A stretch of 64,000 nucleotides of DNA from Bradymonas sp963697525 (lineage in GTDB: Bacteria; Myxococcota_A; Bradymonadia; Bradymonadales; Bradymonadaceae), in contig OY969087.1 of NCBI GenBank assembly GCA_963697525.1, forward strand, positions 682,001 to 746,000, in the 5' to 3' direction. The notes beneath the pieces were generated by a model, which saw only the letters and a list, made by a program, of their open reading frames with translations, did no database searches and was not told where the DNA came from. Position 1 is the stretch's first letter. Each line of letters starts with the position of its first letter. The position numbers and the translations under genes are program-made. Shown here one piece after another: positions 1-11,297 of this stretch.

Positions 1-1189
1 GCTCGCCCAGGTCGAGCAGGTACTTGGCCAGCGCCTGCTTCTGCGCGCTCTTGGCGATGCCGCGTGTCAGGGTGATGTCCATCTTGATGTAGTCCGGCTC
101 CAGGTCGGTCAGAAGCCGCAGGTTGGTGGTGCCGGTGCCCATGTCGTCGAGGGCGAATTTGAAGCCGCGCGCGCGCAGCCGACGGATGCTCGGCAGGATG
201 CGCTGGGCTTGCTCGTGGCTGATATTCTCGGTGACCTCGAAGACCAGTTGCTCGGGGCTGAGCCCGTCGTCGATCCACGCGTCGATGAGCAGCTCCAGGT
301 CCTCCATCGGGTGGTAGAAGGTCGGCGGCAGGCAGTTGATGAACAGCTTGCGGGTGGTCGCCAGACCGGGGCGGCGGCGCACCGACAGCGCCCGGCAGGT
401 CTGGTCGAGCTCGCCGTCGAGCTCGGCGCGGGCCGCGGCCACGAATAGATGCACCCCCAGGCGCTCGGAGTCGGTCTCGTTGGCCCGGCTCAGCGCCTCG
501 AACCCCATGATCTCGGTGTCCTGCAGGCGCACGATGGGTTGGTAGAGCGTGTTGATCTTGCGGTGGGCGATCATCTGACCGACCACCCGGTGGCGGCGGC
601 GCTGCAGCTCCAAATAGCTCGCCTGGGCGTCGGAGCGCGCCTGGCGGATCGCCCGGTAGATCTCGCGGCGCGGGTCCACCGAGCTGTTGCGGATGATCAG
701 CGCGCTGCCGGCGGCGATCTTCTCGAACGCCTCGTGCAGCGACAGTTGGGCGTCGTGGGAGGGCTCGAAGACCCCGCGTTTGACCCGCGCGATGACCTCC
801 TCGAAGTCGATACCCGAGCCCGTGTCCTCGCGCGGCCGACTCAAAAAGACCAGCACGGCCTCGCCGCCCACCGCGTCGAAGCAGGCTTCGTCCTCGGCGC
901 GGATACTTGTGCCGCGCATACGCTCCACATTGGAGGCCAGCCGCGCCATCATCGCGTCGAAGGCCGACGCGCCGTGCTGGCGCTCCCAGGCCGCCAGGTT
1001 GCTGGCGTCGAAGAGCACCAGACCGACCAACGCCCGCTCCTCGACCTTCTGGGCGAGCGTATCGATCACCGCTGGTAAGGTGGGCAGTTTGACCGCCATC
1101 AGCCCCTCGGCCTCCTCATCGCGCACGGCTTCAGAAAGCTCCTCCAACTCTTTTTGGTCGACCGCTTCGAATGGGTCTTCTTCCAACAT
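1..1189 (-). CDS. EAL-domain c-di-GMP phosphodiesterase with degenerate GGDEF (C-terminus cut by window)
   Basis: The reverse-strand frame is open from an ATG at 1189 to the left window edge, so the C-terminal end is missing. The second half is an EAL phosphodiesterase domain: the signature EALSR lies in GFEALSRANE, followed by FINCLPP (Asn metal ligand), VFEVTE (Glu ligand) and DDMGTGTTN with DYIKMD further on, which match the DDFGTG and K-containing EAL motifs. EAL domains hydrolyse cyclic di-GMP. Before it, residues ~45-125 resemble a GGDEF domain in which the active loop reads GGEAV, so cyclase activity is doubtful and the domain is more likely regulatory. No membrane segment is seen, so it is probably cytoplasmic. 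Confidence 0.85.
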   Translation of the reverse strand, partial: MLEEDPFEAVDQKELEELSEAVRDEEAEGLMAVKLPTLPAVIDTLAQKVEERALVGLVLFDASNLAAWERQHGASAFDAMMARLASNVERMRGTSIRAEDEACFDAVGGEAVLVFLSRPREDTGSGIDFEEVIARVKRGVFEPSHDAQLSLHEAFEKIAAGSALIIRNSSVDPRREIYRAIRQARSDAQASYLELQRRRHRVVGQMIAHRKINTLYQPIVRLQDTEIMGFEALSRANETDSERLGVHLFVAAARAELDGELDQTCRALSVRRRPGLATTRKLFINCLPPTFYHPMEDLELLIDAWIDDGLSPEQLVFEVTENISHEQAQRILPSIRRLRARGFKFALDDMGTGTTNLRLLTDLEPDYIKMDITLTRGIAKSAQKQALAKYLLDLGE

Positions 1190-1380
1190 CTACTTCCCCG
1201 TGGCAGTGCCGAAGATCGAGCATTTCGGAACCGCGGACGTCTACACTCGTCACCAAGTCAAAGGGTACCGAAGGCAAACCAACAGTGTCAATTCTTCTGG
1301 GTTTCCGCTGTGCAAAAATGCTGTAAACGAAAGCCTAAAACCGTGCGCCAACCGCGGCGCCGACGAGCGCGCGTCCGTCG

Positions 1381-1473
1381 CTCGCCAGCTTCGGTGCGGG
1401 CGCTTCCATCGCTCGCCAGCTTCGGTGCGGGCGCTTCCATCGCTCGCCAGCTTCGGTGCGGGCGCTTCCATCG
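1381..1473. repeat. 31-bp tandem repeat, three perfect copies
   Basis: Three head-to-tail identical 31-bp units start at 1381, 1412 and 1443, each beginning CTCGCCAGCTTCGG. The period is not a multiple of 3, which argues against coding. A partial fourth unit (CTCGCC) follows directly. Confidence 0.95.
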
Positions 1474-1484
1474 CTCGCCTTCGA

Positions 1485-1510
1485 GGGCAAGATGCCCACG
1501 CTCCGAAAAA
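1485..1510. repeat. GGGCAAGATGCCC hairpin repeat, copy 1
   Basis: GGGCA-AGA-TGCCC forms a hairpin followed a few bases later by GCTCCGAAAAA. Nearly the same string occurs at 55716-55743, and both copies lie just past the stop codon of a minus-strand gene (1521 and 55748). Confidence 0.7.
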
Positions 1511-1520
1511 GGATTCCCCG

Positions 1521-2987
1521 TCAGCGTGGCAGGATTCGCGACTCGACCAGGTCTTCGACCACCGTGGTGTGGTCCTGTTTGTCCGGGTCGGCGAGCGTGC
1601 GGCGCACCACCCCGCGACCGTGGGCGAAGAAGCGGGTCTGCTGGCGGTCGCGATAGAAGTGGTCTAGCCCCGCCAGCGGGCCGGTGCCGTGGATGGCCAC
1701 CGTGTTGACGTAGGTGCCGGCGGGCACCTCCACGTCGGTCCAGTCGCCGCCGACCTTGAAGACGGCGTCCTTGTCGCCGGGTTGGCCGCCCTCGCCCCAG
1801 CCCTCGTGCAGGTGCAGGGGAAAGCGGAAGATGGGCGTCTCGCGGTCCAGATAGCTGAGCAGCCAGCTCAGATCCTCGATGTGCACCCGGCACATATGCG
1901 AGCAGCGATAGATCCGCCGGGGCAGCACCAGCCAGTACTCGTTGAAGGTGGACAGCTTCTCGTCGTTGTACGAGCGGCGAAGGGTCACCAGCCGCCAGCT
2001 GCGGTAGCGGTCGACCGAGGTCACCTCCAGCAGTGTCTCGGTGGCCGGCAGCGCCGTCGCCGCGTCCAGCGCGGCGACGGCGTCGGCGGCCATGGCCGGG
2101 CGGCTGGCCGCCTTGGCGGCTTTGTCGGGGTCGTCGGGGGTGCCGGCGAATTTGCGCCGGTAGCGCCAGAAGTTGCCCACCGCCAGGGGATAGGGGTATT
2201 CGCGGGTCTCCAAAAGCTCGGGTTTGAGCTGCAGGCCGGCGCGCAGATACACCTGCAGTTGCGGGCTCATATGCACCGGCGAGCCCAGCGCCAGCGTGGG
2301 CTGGCCGGGGCTCTGGCGGGGATGGACGAGGCGCAACACCTTGGGGATGCGCAGCTCGAAGTAGACCTTGGTGCCCTTGAGGTGCAGGCGCAGAACGTTA
2401 CCCCAATATTGGGCGACTTCTTCGCCCTCGCCGGCCACCGGACCGGCGACGGTGCGCCCGTCGCCCAACTCCAGGCCGTCGAATTCGAGCAGCGCTCCCA
2501 GGCCGCCCTGGACGACCTCGGAGGGGTGCTCGGTGCCAAATCCGCGCCACACCGCGCGGCTTTTGCCCTGGATGTCGTCGACGAATTGACGAGCGTCGTC
2601 CAGCTCGATGCGCACCATCCCGGCATAGTCCGCCGGGGCGACAAAGAGGGTATCCCACAGTTGATCGTCGCGATCGACCAGCGCCTTGAAGATCGCCTTG
2701 CCCAACTGGTCGGCGTCGGCGAAGCGGCGCCGGGGCGCCGGCCGGTCGTCCAGGCGCCCCCACCGGCCGGCGGCGTGTGAGCCGTCCAGAAGCTGGCGCA
2801 TCAGCCGGTGCTCGCGCACCGCCGCGGCGGCCGGCGACAGGTCGGGGCGTTCGGTGTAGATCAGCGGTTGCAGCGGGCGCACGCTGTGGTGAGCCCGGGG
2901 CGCCGGGCCGTCGTTGGTGTCGCTACACGCCGACACGGCGGTCGCGACTGCGACGATGAGCAAAGTGCGCCAGAAGGGATGCGTCAT
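1521..2987 (-). CDS. Putative lipoprotein of unknown function
   Basis: The product has 488 residues. It starts MTHPFWRTLLIVAVATAVSAC, a short basic n-region, hydrophobic core and lipobox ending at Cys21, so it is predicted to be exported and lipid-anchored. The rest is soluble and I recognise no family; it contains a run of beta-rich segments and ends VEDLVESRILPR. A Cys pair (CSHMC) lies in the C-terminal third. It is followed upstream (46 bp) by another lipoprotein gene on the same strand, so the two may be co-transcribed. Function unknown. Confidence 0.75.
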   Translation of the reverse strand: MTHPFWRTLLIVAVATAVSACSDTNDGPAPRAHHSVRPLQPLIYTERPDLSPAAAAVREHRLMRQLLDGSHAAGRWGRLDDRPAPRRRFADADQLGKAIFKALVDRDDQLWDTLFVAPADYAGMVRIELDDARQFVDDIQGKSRAVWRGFGTEHPSEVVQGGLGALLEFDGLELGDGRTVAGPVAGEGEEVAQYWGNVLRLHLKGTKVYFELRIPKVLRLVHPRQSPGQPTLALGSPVHMSPQLQVYLRAGLQLKPELLETREYPYPLAVGNFWRYRRKFAGTPDDPDKAAKAASRPAMAADAVAALDAATALPATETLLEVTSVDRYRSWRLVTLRRSYNDEKLSTFNEYWLVLPRRIYRCSHMCRVHIEDLSWLLSYLDRETPIFRFPLHLHEGWGEGGQPGDKDAVFKVGGDWTDVEVPAGTYVNTVAIHGTGPLAGLDHFYRDRQQTRFFAHGRGVVRRTLADPDKQDHTTVVEDLVESRILPR

Positions 2988-3033
2988 GAATACGTGGGAC
3001 GGGCGCGAACGCCCGCCCTCGGGTGCAGGCGGG

Positions 3034-4419
3034 TCATTTCTGTTTGGCGTAGCTGGGCAGCACGCCGCCGGGATAGTCGAACTCGCCGCCGTTGTCGGTC
3101 ACCGAGGTCTCCTCGGCGTTCCACTGGTCGACAAACGGGTTGACCGGGCGGCCGAACAACACGAAGAAGTGCTGCTCGCTGGCCGGGAAGGTCGAGTCGA
3201 GCTCCAGAAAGCCGCCCTCGTTTTTGACGTAGCCGGGCACGCTGTCGTCGACGTTCTGGAAGATCAGATCCTGGACCGGCGTGCGGATGCGCACGTTTTG
3301 TCCACAGATATAATCGGGCTCGCCGTTCTTGCCGGCTTTGGGGTTCTTATACGGCTGCTCCTCGAAGGAGTAGTAGGAGTCGGCCTGGCCGGGCTCGACC
3401 GGAAAGCCGCTGTACTGAATGGGATCGAAGCATTTGAGCGCGGCCTCGACGTTCCAGGTCACCTGATCGGGGGACAGCGCCGGGGTCCCGTCGTCGAGCG
3501 TGCCGTTGGGATCCGGGCAGGAGAGTTGGTCGCCGCTGCCGCTGCCACCAGTGCTACCAGTGCCACCAGTGCCGCCGGTTCCACCGGTGCCGCCGGCGCC
3601 CGCGCCCTGTTCCTGTTTGACCTCGACGGCGGCCGACAGGCACGCCATGAAATCCTCGGTGGTGCGCTGGGCGAGCACCTGGCCGTTGATCCCCAGTCCC
3701 TCGGAGCGCGGCTTCTGGGTGCGCGGATCTTTGCGACGGATGCCCCACACCAGCGTATAGCCGCTGTCCTGGGCGGCCACCGGGAAGAACCAGGGGTCGT
3801 TCTTGATCTCCTGGTGCACCTCGGGGCGCTGGTACTCGCTGGGCACCTTGGTCGGCCCGCAGCGGGTGGTCACCACCTTCTCCTGGCTCTCGTCGTACAT
3901 CGGCTTGGGAGAGACGTTCCACTCGGTCTGGAAGGAGTAGGACAGCAGATCCTGGGTCATGTAGGCGTTGGCCACCGACAGGGAGTTGCCGAAGGTCAGC
4001 ACGCAGTCCGGGTCGGGCGTGCGCGTATGCCGATACAGGGTCGCGTCCGCGGCGTTCTCCCCGGAGCGACGGCTGATCACCAGCGTCGCCGTCTCCTGAG
4101 GATACAGCGCGAAGAGCTGCTTGTTGAAGTCGATCGCGGTGGGCGCCCCGTCGATAACCAGGGTGAACTGGTCGGAGTTGGTGTTGCGATCGACCTCGAC
4201 GGCCGACTCGGTGCGCGCGGCAAATTTAAGCCCGGAGACCAGCTTGCCGTTGGGGCCATACAGCGTCAGCGCACTGCTGCCCGGGTAGGCATTGGTGATG
4301 TACAAATACACCGTCTCGCCGTTACCGCCGGTGCCGTGGCCGCATCCGACCAACGTCAGGCTCAGGCAGCATGCTGCCACGACAAAGATGGAAACGGCCA
4401 TGCGTTTCACTGCGATCAT
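3034..4419 (-). CDS. Putative lipoprotein with Gly/Thr-rich linker
   Basis: The product has about 461 residues from ATG 4419, which is preceded by an AGGGTGTAGG-type ribosome site; an upstream in-frame start at 4449 lacks one. The N-terminus has a signal peptide with lipobox LTLVGC. The first ~100 residues after it (VYLYITNAYPGSSALTLYG...) look like a beta-sandwich reminiscent of DUF4397, but weakly. A linker of about four GGT repeats (GAGGTGGTGG) separates an N-terminal from a C-terminal half and behaves like a flexible spacer. It lies 46 bp upstream of the lipoprotein gene at 1521-2987. Function unknown. Confidence 0.75.
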   Translation of the reverse strand: MIAVKRMAVSIFVVAACCLSLTLVGCGHGTGGNGETVYLYITNAYPGSSALTLYGPNGKLVSGLKFAARTESAVEVDRNTNSDQFTLVIDGAPTAIDFNKQLFALYPQETATLVISRRSGENAADATLYRHTRTPDPDCVLTFGNSLSVANAYMTQDLLSYSFQTEWNVSPKPMYDESQEKVVTTRCGPTKVPSEYQRPEVHQEIKNDPWFFPVAAQDSGYTLVWGIRRKDPRTQKPRSEGLGINGQVLAQRTTEDFMACLSAAVEVKQEQGAGAGGTGGTGGTGGTGSTGGSGSGDQLSCPDPNGTLDDGTPALSPDQVTWNVEAALKCFDPIQYSGFPVEPGQADSYYSFEEQPYKNPKAGKNGEPDYICGQNVRIRTPVQDLIFQNVDDSVPGYVKNEGGFLELDSTFPASEQHFFVLFGRPVNPFVDQWNAEETSVTDNGGEFDYPGGVLPSYAKQK

Positions 4420-4526
4420 CCTACACCCTTGGAAACAATCCCGGATCACATGAATTCACTACCGGAAAGGTACTCCATCGGCGCTCGCAGTGTCAAATAA
4501 GCGGGCCGGTCAATATCGGGGGCGTA

Positions 4527-4669
4527 CAGGTTCGCTCAGCGATTGGGCCTCAGATCTTTTTCGCAGTTAGCGCCCCCGCGTGGCTTGTCCCGCGGGACGC
4601 CTAGATCGGAGGCTAGCCAGAATCGGCTTTTCTCCCTCCCTCCGCGCGAGGCGCGCGCAGCGCGCCGAG
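4527..4669. repeat. ~140-bp interspersed repeat, copy A
   Basis: It runs from CAGGTTCGCTCAGCGATTGG to GGCGCGCGCAGCGCGCCGAG. A near-identical copy is at 27517-27659 and a slightly shorter one at 4975-5114. It contains the perfect palindrome GTCCCGCGGGAC and ends with a GGCGCGC-GCA-GCGCGCC hairpin. A different tandem array starts just after the hairpin end in each copy. Confidence 0.95.
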
Positions 4670-4723
4670 TCGGTTGTTGGGCCCTCGGCCCTACATCGCA
4701 GAAGCTCGGAGTCACGGAGTCAC

Positions 4724-4779
4724 GGAGGCTCGGAGGCTCGGAGGCTCGGAGGCTCGGAGGCTCGGAGGCTCGGAGGCAC
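4724..4779. repeat. 8-bp tandem array GGAGGCTC x7
   Basis: Seven perfect copies of GGAGGCTC start at 4724, with degenerate relatives (GGAGTCAC) on the left and GGAGGCAC on the right. It lies 55 bp after interspersed repeat copy A. Confidence 0.95.
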
Positions 4780-4803
4780 GCGAGTCCATGAAGCCACGAA
4801 AAA

Positions 4804-4915
4804 GCACATGGAGCGGCACTGAGACCACGGAGGAGGTGCGCACGGTATTGCTGAGGCGGTGGCAGCGTAGATAAGCGACCGCATTCTTCGGTGCCCCCAA
4901 GGCTGCTCCATGTGC
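4804..4915. repeat. Fold-back inverted repeat, 11-bp arms
   Basis: GCACATGGAGC at 4804-4814 is answered by its exact complement GCTCCATGTGC at 4905-4915. Related CACGGAG/CTCCGTG words flank the arms. No gene lies here. Confidence 0.6.
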
Positions 4916-4974
4916 TCGCTCCGTGTTTCCATGGATTCGGGGTCTTGGCGTCTCCATGCCTCCACGCCTCCACG

Positions 4975-5114
4975 CAGGTTCGCTCTGCGATTGGGCCTCA
5001 GATTCTTTTTCGCAGTTAGCGCCCCCGCGTGGCTTGTCCCGCGGGACGCCTAGATCGGAGGCTAGCCAGAATCGGCTTCTCCCCCTCCCTACAAGGCGCG
5101 CGCAGCGCGCCGAG
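4975..5114. repeat. ~140-bp interspersed repeat, copy B
   Basis: This is the second copy of the element at 4527, with a few small indels (GCTCTGCG for GCTCAGCG; a shorter segment before the final hairpin). It has the same orientation and the same terminal GGCGCGC-GCA-GCGCGCC hairpin. Confidence 0.95.
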
Positions 5115-5126
5115 CCAACGGCCGGC

Positions 5127-5265
5127 TCCGGCATCCGGCATCCGGCCACGGCTCCGGCTTCCGGCCACGGCTCCGGCTTCCGGCCACGGCTCCGGCATCC
5201 GGTCCCGGCTCCGGCATCCGGTCCCGGCTCCGGCATCCGGCCACGGCTCCGGCATCCGGTCATCC
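5127..5265. repeat. 19-bp degenerate tandem array after copy B
   Basis: About seven units of the form TCCGGC(A/T)TCCGG(CCA/TCC)CGGC occur with a 19-bp period, starting 12 bp after the repeat copy. A 7-bp internal duplication breaks the first unit. The related array at 27661 uses the same period. Confidence 0.9.
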
Positions 5266-5780
5266 ACCCGCTGGCGACGCTTCTAAAGCTGGGCGTTCTG
5301 GCGCTTTCGAGCAACGCGCGCTCGACGCGGGCTGTCGAGCATCGAAGCGAGCAGCTTCGCCCGGAGGTCGCATCGAGCGGGTGGCCGCTTCGGATGAGAA
5401 GACCTCGGTGGGAAACCGCTACTTTGTCAGCTCCGAAGACGCTGATGAGCTTAGCGCCCAGGAAGCGCTCGAGCTCGCCAGGGCTCACTGGCGCTGTGCG
5501 AACCCCTGCTGGACATGGAGGCGTTTGACGCCTTCGACGACTGAGCCCGCAGTCGACGCCGTCACTCTTTCGAAAAGGCGTCCCGCCGCAGCGCACGCGC
5601 TGCGGCAAGCCAGACCTGGAAGGATCTGGCACCGAAAAAGGCACCCGCCACCGTGGGGGAAAGGGGGTGATACGCTCGTTCGCGCGCCGCCAACCGCTCA
5701 AAGCTCCCAGATTGGCCGTGTAGCTACTGCGGCGGCGATCATTGATCGAACCTGCGGGGGCGTACAGACGGACGGTGGGC
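5266..5780. other. Gene-free stretch, possible decayed coding remnant
   Basis: I see no intact gene. A plus-strand frame around 5290-5510 reads plausibly (SVGNRYFVSSEDADELSAQE). A second frame ends ALCEPLLDMEAFDAFDD-stop near 5543. Together they could be the frameshifted tail of a lost gene, but no start or family is recognisable. Confidence 0.3.
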
Positions 5781-5828
5781 CAAAAAATAGCTCAGCCCGG
5801 AGCGTCGGTGGACGGCTCCGGGCTGAGC
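5781..5828 (-). terminator. Rho-independent terminator of the tRNA operon
   Basis: GCTCAGCCCGGAGC (5790-5803) pairs perfectly with GCTCCGGGCTGAGC (5815-5828) across an 11-nt loop. Read on the minus strand the stem is followed by TATTTTTT. It sits 3 bp past the 3' end of the last tRNA-Asp. Confidence 0.9.
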
Positions 5829-5831
5829 GAG

Positions 5832-5905
5832 CGGGGTGGACGGGACTCGAACCCGCGACCTCTGGCGTGACAGGCCAGCATTCTAACCAGCTGAACTACC
5901 ACCCC
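5832..5905 (-). tRNA. tRNA-Asp (GTC), copy 2
   Basis: A 74-nt cloverleaf with acceptor GGGGTGG/CCACCCC, anticodon loop CTGTCAC (anticodon GTC), T-loop GGTTCGAGTC and discriminator G. CCA is not encoded. The sequence is identical to the tRNA-Asp at 6003. Confidence 0.97.
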
Positions 5906-5917
5906 GTGGGAATCAGT

Positions 5918-5985
5918 GAGACATCGAGTGATCGAGCCAAGACAAAAACGATGTCGTTGCCATCTACTCGATCACTCGATGTCTC
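5918..5985. repeat. Perfect 19-bp inverted repeat between the tRNA-Asp genes
   Basis: GAGACATCGAGTGATCGAG (5918-5936) and its exact complement (5967-5985) are separated by 30 bp. Read on the minus strand it would fold in the tRNA precursor and may guide processing. The GATCGAGTG word also fills the gap at 57.7 kb. Confidence 0.9.
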
Positions 5986-6002
5986 GAGTACTTGTCAAAG
6001 AG

Positions 6003-6076
6003 CGGGGTGGACGGGACTCGAACCCGCGACCTCTGGCGTGACAGGCCAGCATTCTAACCAGCTGAACTACCACCCC
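6003..6076 (-). tRNA. tRNA-Asp (GTC), copy 1
   Basis: A 74-nt cloverleaf identical to the copy at 5832-5905; anticodon GTC within CTGTCAC. CCA is not encoded. Confidence 0.97.
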
Positions 6077-6107
6077 GTGTACTCATGTTGCCGCGCGGAA
6101 GGCGGCA

Positions 6108-6179
6108 TGGGCGCACCTGGGATTGAACCAGGGACCTACTGCTTGTAAGGCAGCCGCTCTCCCGCTGAGCTATGCGCCC
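6108..6179 (-). tRNA. tRNA-Val (TAC)
   Basis: A 72-nt cloverleaf with acceptor GGGCGCA/TGCGCCC, anticodon loop CTTACAA (anticodon TAC), T-arm GGTTCAATCC and discriminator A. CCA is not encoded. It is the first gene of the Val-Asp-Asp operon. Confidence 0.95.
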
Positions 6180-6218
6180 GTTCGGAAGTTCGCTGACTCC
6201 CGTTCAAAGCGGAAACGG

Positions 6219-6247
6219 AACATAGGGGAGGCCCATTCCGGCGTCAA
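6219..6247 (-). promoter_or_regulatory. Sigma-70-type promoter of the tRNA-Val/Asp/Asp operon
   Basis: On the minus strand TTGACG (6247-6242), a 17-bp spacer and TATGTT (6224-6219) lie about 40 bp upstream of tRNA-Val. The same -10 and spacing occur before the tRNA-His operon at 19557-19585. Confidence 0.65.
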
Positions 6248-6275
6248 GTTGTTTTTGACCCAATTGTCACCCGTG

Positions 6276-8789
<2,514 letters not shown>

Positions 8790-8932
8790 TCTTTCCTCGA
8801 TCCGTCGACACGGCCGGCGCGTCGGTGGCCGGCGTGCACTAGTTCTGGATGGTTACGGCGAATTGAGGGACGCACGCGACGCCCCTACTCCAGTGATAGC
8901 CCGTATGGGCCAAACTGGCAAAGAAATAACGA

Positions 8933-9049
8933 CAGGGGTCCAGGAGTCTAGGGGTTTAGGGGTCCAGGGGATGAGCTGATTAGCGGATTCGCTGATGTCC
9001 GGCCGGAGGCCGTTCCTCGACCCCTGAACCCCCGGCGACTGGACCCCTG
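8933..9049. repeat. Fold-back of GGGGTCCAG words between clpX and lon
   Basis: Left arm 8933-8969 (CAGGGGTCCAGGAGTCTAGG...) and right arm 9015-9049 are imperfect complements: CAGGGGTCCAG, GGGGTT and AGGGGTC all match in order. The loop carries a second small hairpin (AGCG-GATT-CGCT). The right arm ends 2 bp from the clpX stop codon, so it could act as its terminator, but there is no T-run. Confidence 0.8.
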
Positions 9050-9051
9050 CC

Positions 9052-10314
<1,263 letters not shown>

Positions 10315-10426
10315 CTCGTGTGTCCTTCCTCGACGTTTCCTTGCGCGTCGTCCGCCACCGGCGAGTCGCTCGAGAAGGCGTCATGGCCGCAACGCCCTGA
10401 TCTCAAAAATAGCATATCTGCGGAGT

Positions 10427-10441
10427 GGGCAAAAATTGCCC
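10427..10441. other. Perfect inverted repeat in the clpP-clpX gap
   Basis: GGGCAA-AAA-TTGCCC sits between the clpP stop (10459) and the clpX start (10314). No T-run follows on the minus strand, so it could be a weak attenuator or mRNA-stabilising hairpin rather than a full terminator. Confidence 0.5.
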
Positions 10442-10458
10442 GCCTCAACCGCGCCGCC

Positions 10459-11061
10459 TTACCCGTCCGACTGGCCCGGGCGGCGATCGATGACTCGATC
10501 GACCAGCCCGTATTCTTTGGCCTCCACGGCGCTCATAAAGTAGTCGCGTTCGGTATCCTCTTCGATGCGCTCCTTGGTCTGGCCGGTGTGGCATACCAAC
10601 ACATCGGTCAACGTCTCGCGCAACTTCATAATTTCGCGCGCTTGGATGTCGATGTCGGTCGCCTGGCCGCTCAGCCCACCCATCAGCGGCTGGTGGATGA
10701 GCAGGCGGGCGTTGGGAAGCGCCAGGCGCTTGCCCTCGGTGCCGGCGGCCAGCAGCACCGCCCCCATCGAGGCCGCCTGGCCCAGGCAGATCGTGCTGAC
10801 GTCGGGGTTGACGTACTGCATGGTGTCGTAGATTGCCAGGCCAGCGGTCACGCTGCCGCCCGGGGAGTTGATATACAGCGAGATCTCTTTGTCGGGGTCC
10901 TCGCTCTCCAGGTACAACAGCTGCGCGATGATGGTGTTGGCTACGTGGTCGTTGACCGGCGTGCCCAGGAAGATGATCCGATCCTTGAGCAAGCGGCTGA
11001 AGATGTCCCACCCACGCTCGCCGCGGTGGGTCTGTTCGATGACGCGAGGAATGAAAGCCAT
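10459..11061 (-). CDS. clpP: ClpP protease subunit
   Basis: The product has 200 residues. The catalytic triad is visible: Ser98 in GQAASMGAV, His123 in LLIHQPL and Asp173 in DTERDYFM. The oxyanion strand SLYINSPGGSV is intact. ClpP forms the tetradecameric serine protease chamber fed by ClpX. In this genome the gene is separated from trigger factor by five unrelated membrane-protein genes and a terminator at 11211-11250, so its promoter should lie between 11062 and ~11210, a stretch that contains reiterated GGTCCAGTGGTCA words. Confidence 0.98.
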   Translation of the reverse strand: MAFIPRVIEQTHRGERGWDIFSRLLKDRIIFLGTPVNDHVANTIIAQLLYLESEDPDKEISLYINSPGGSVTAGLAIYDTMQYVNPDVSTICLGQAASMGAVLLAAGTEGKRLALPNARLLIHQPLMGGLSGQATDIDIQAREIMKLRETLTDVLVCHTGQTKERIEEDTERDYFMSAVEAKEYGLVDRVIDRRPGQSDG

Positions 11062-11069
11062 GGGGTATT

Positions 11070-11115
11070 TCGGGTCCAGTGGTCAGGGGTCCAGTGGTCA
11101 GAGGTCCAGTCGTCC
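11070..11115. repeat. Short tandem words GGTCCAGTGGTCA upstream of clpP
   Basis: Three degenerate copies of GGTCCAGTGGTCA(G/-) occur within 46 bp, 9 bp before the clpP start. The GGTCCAG word is shared with the clpX-lon and map-gpsA gaps. Confidence 0.75.
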
Positions 11116-11210
11116 AGGATTCGTCGGGTGTAACGGTTGGAGGCGCTGCGCTCTTCCACGACGACCGGCGTCGGCCAATCGCCCGGCCACCAGGGCCGTG
11201 GGGATTGCAC

Positions 11211-11250
11211 AAAACAAAACTCCTGTCGGGCAGCATCTTCCTACAGGAGT
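11211..11250 (-). terminator. Rho-independent terminator after the Tad-like genes
   Basis: ACTCCTGT (11219-11226) pairs with ACAGGAGT (11243-11250) across a 16-nt loop, and on the minus strand the stem is followed by TTTGTTTTG. It lies ~48 bp past the stop at 11298 and insulates clpP from the genes upstream. Confidence 0.8.
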
Positions 11251-11297
11251 GCTATCCAACAGGAGCGGTTTTGACAAGGGTGGCCAGCGTCGATGGG

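Larger units (their letters stand above)
1190..1520. other. Intergenic region with tandem and dispersed repeats
   Basis: No convincing gene is present. The stretch holds the presumed promoter of the EAL gene, a three-copy 31-bp tandem repeat and a short hairpin repeat that recurs at 55.7 kb. The short frames across it only follow the repeats. Confidence 0.6.

Noticed and set aside
4536..5701. Minus-strand frames through repeat copies A and B
   Set aside because: They translate the repeat (ending PRDKPRGGANCEK) and the tandem words; shared peptide ends come from the shared DNA repeat, not from related proteins.
5381..6148. Plus-strand frame crossing the tRNA cluster
   Set aside because: It reads through three tRNA genes and a terminator; only the first ~50 codons look protein-like and they lack a family match.
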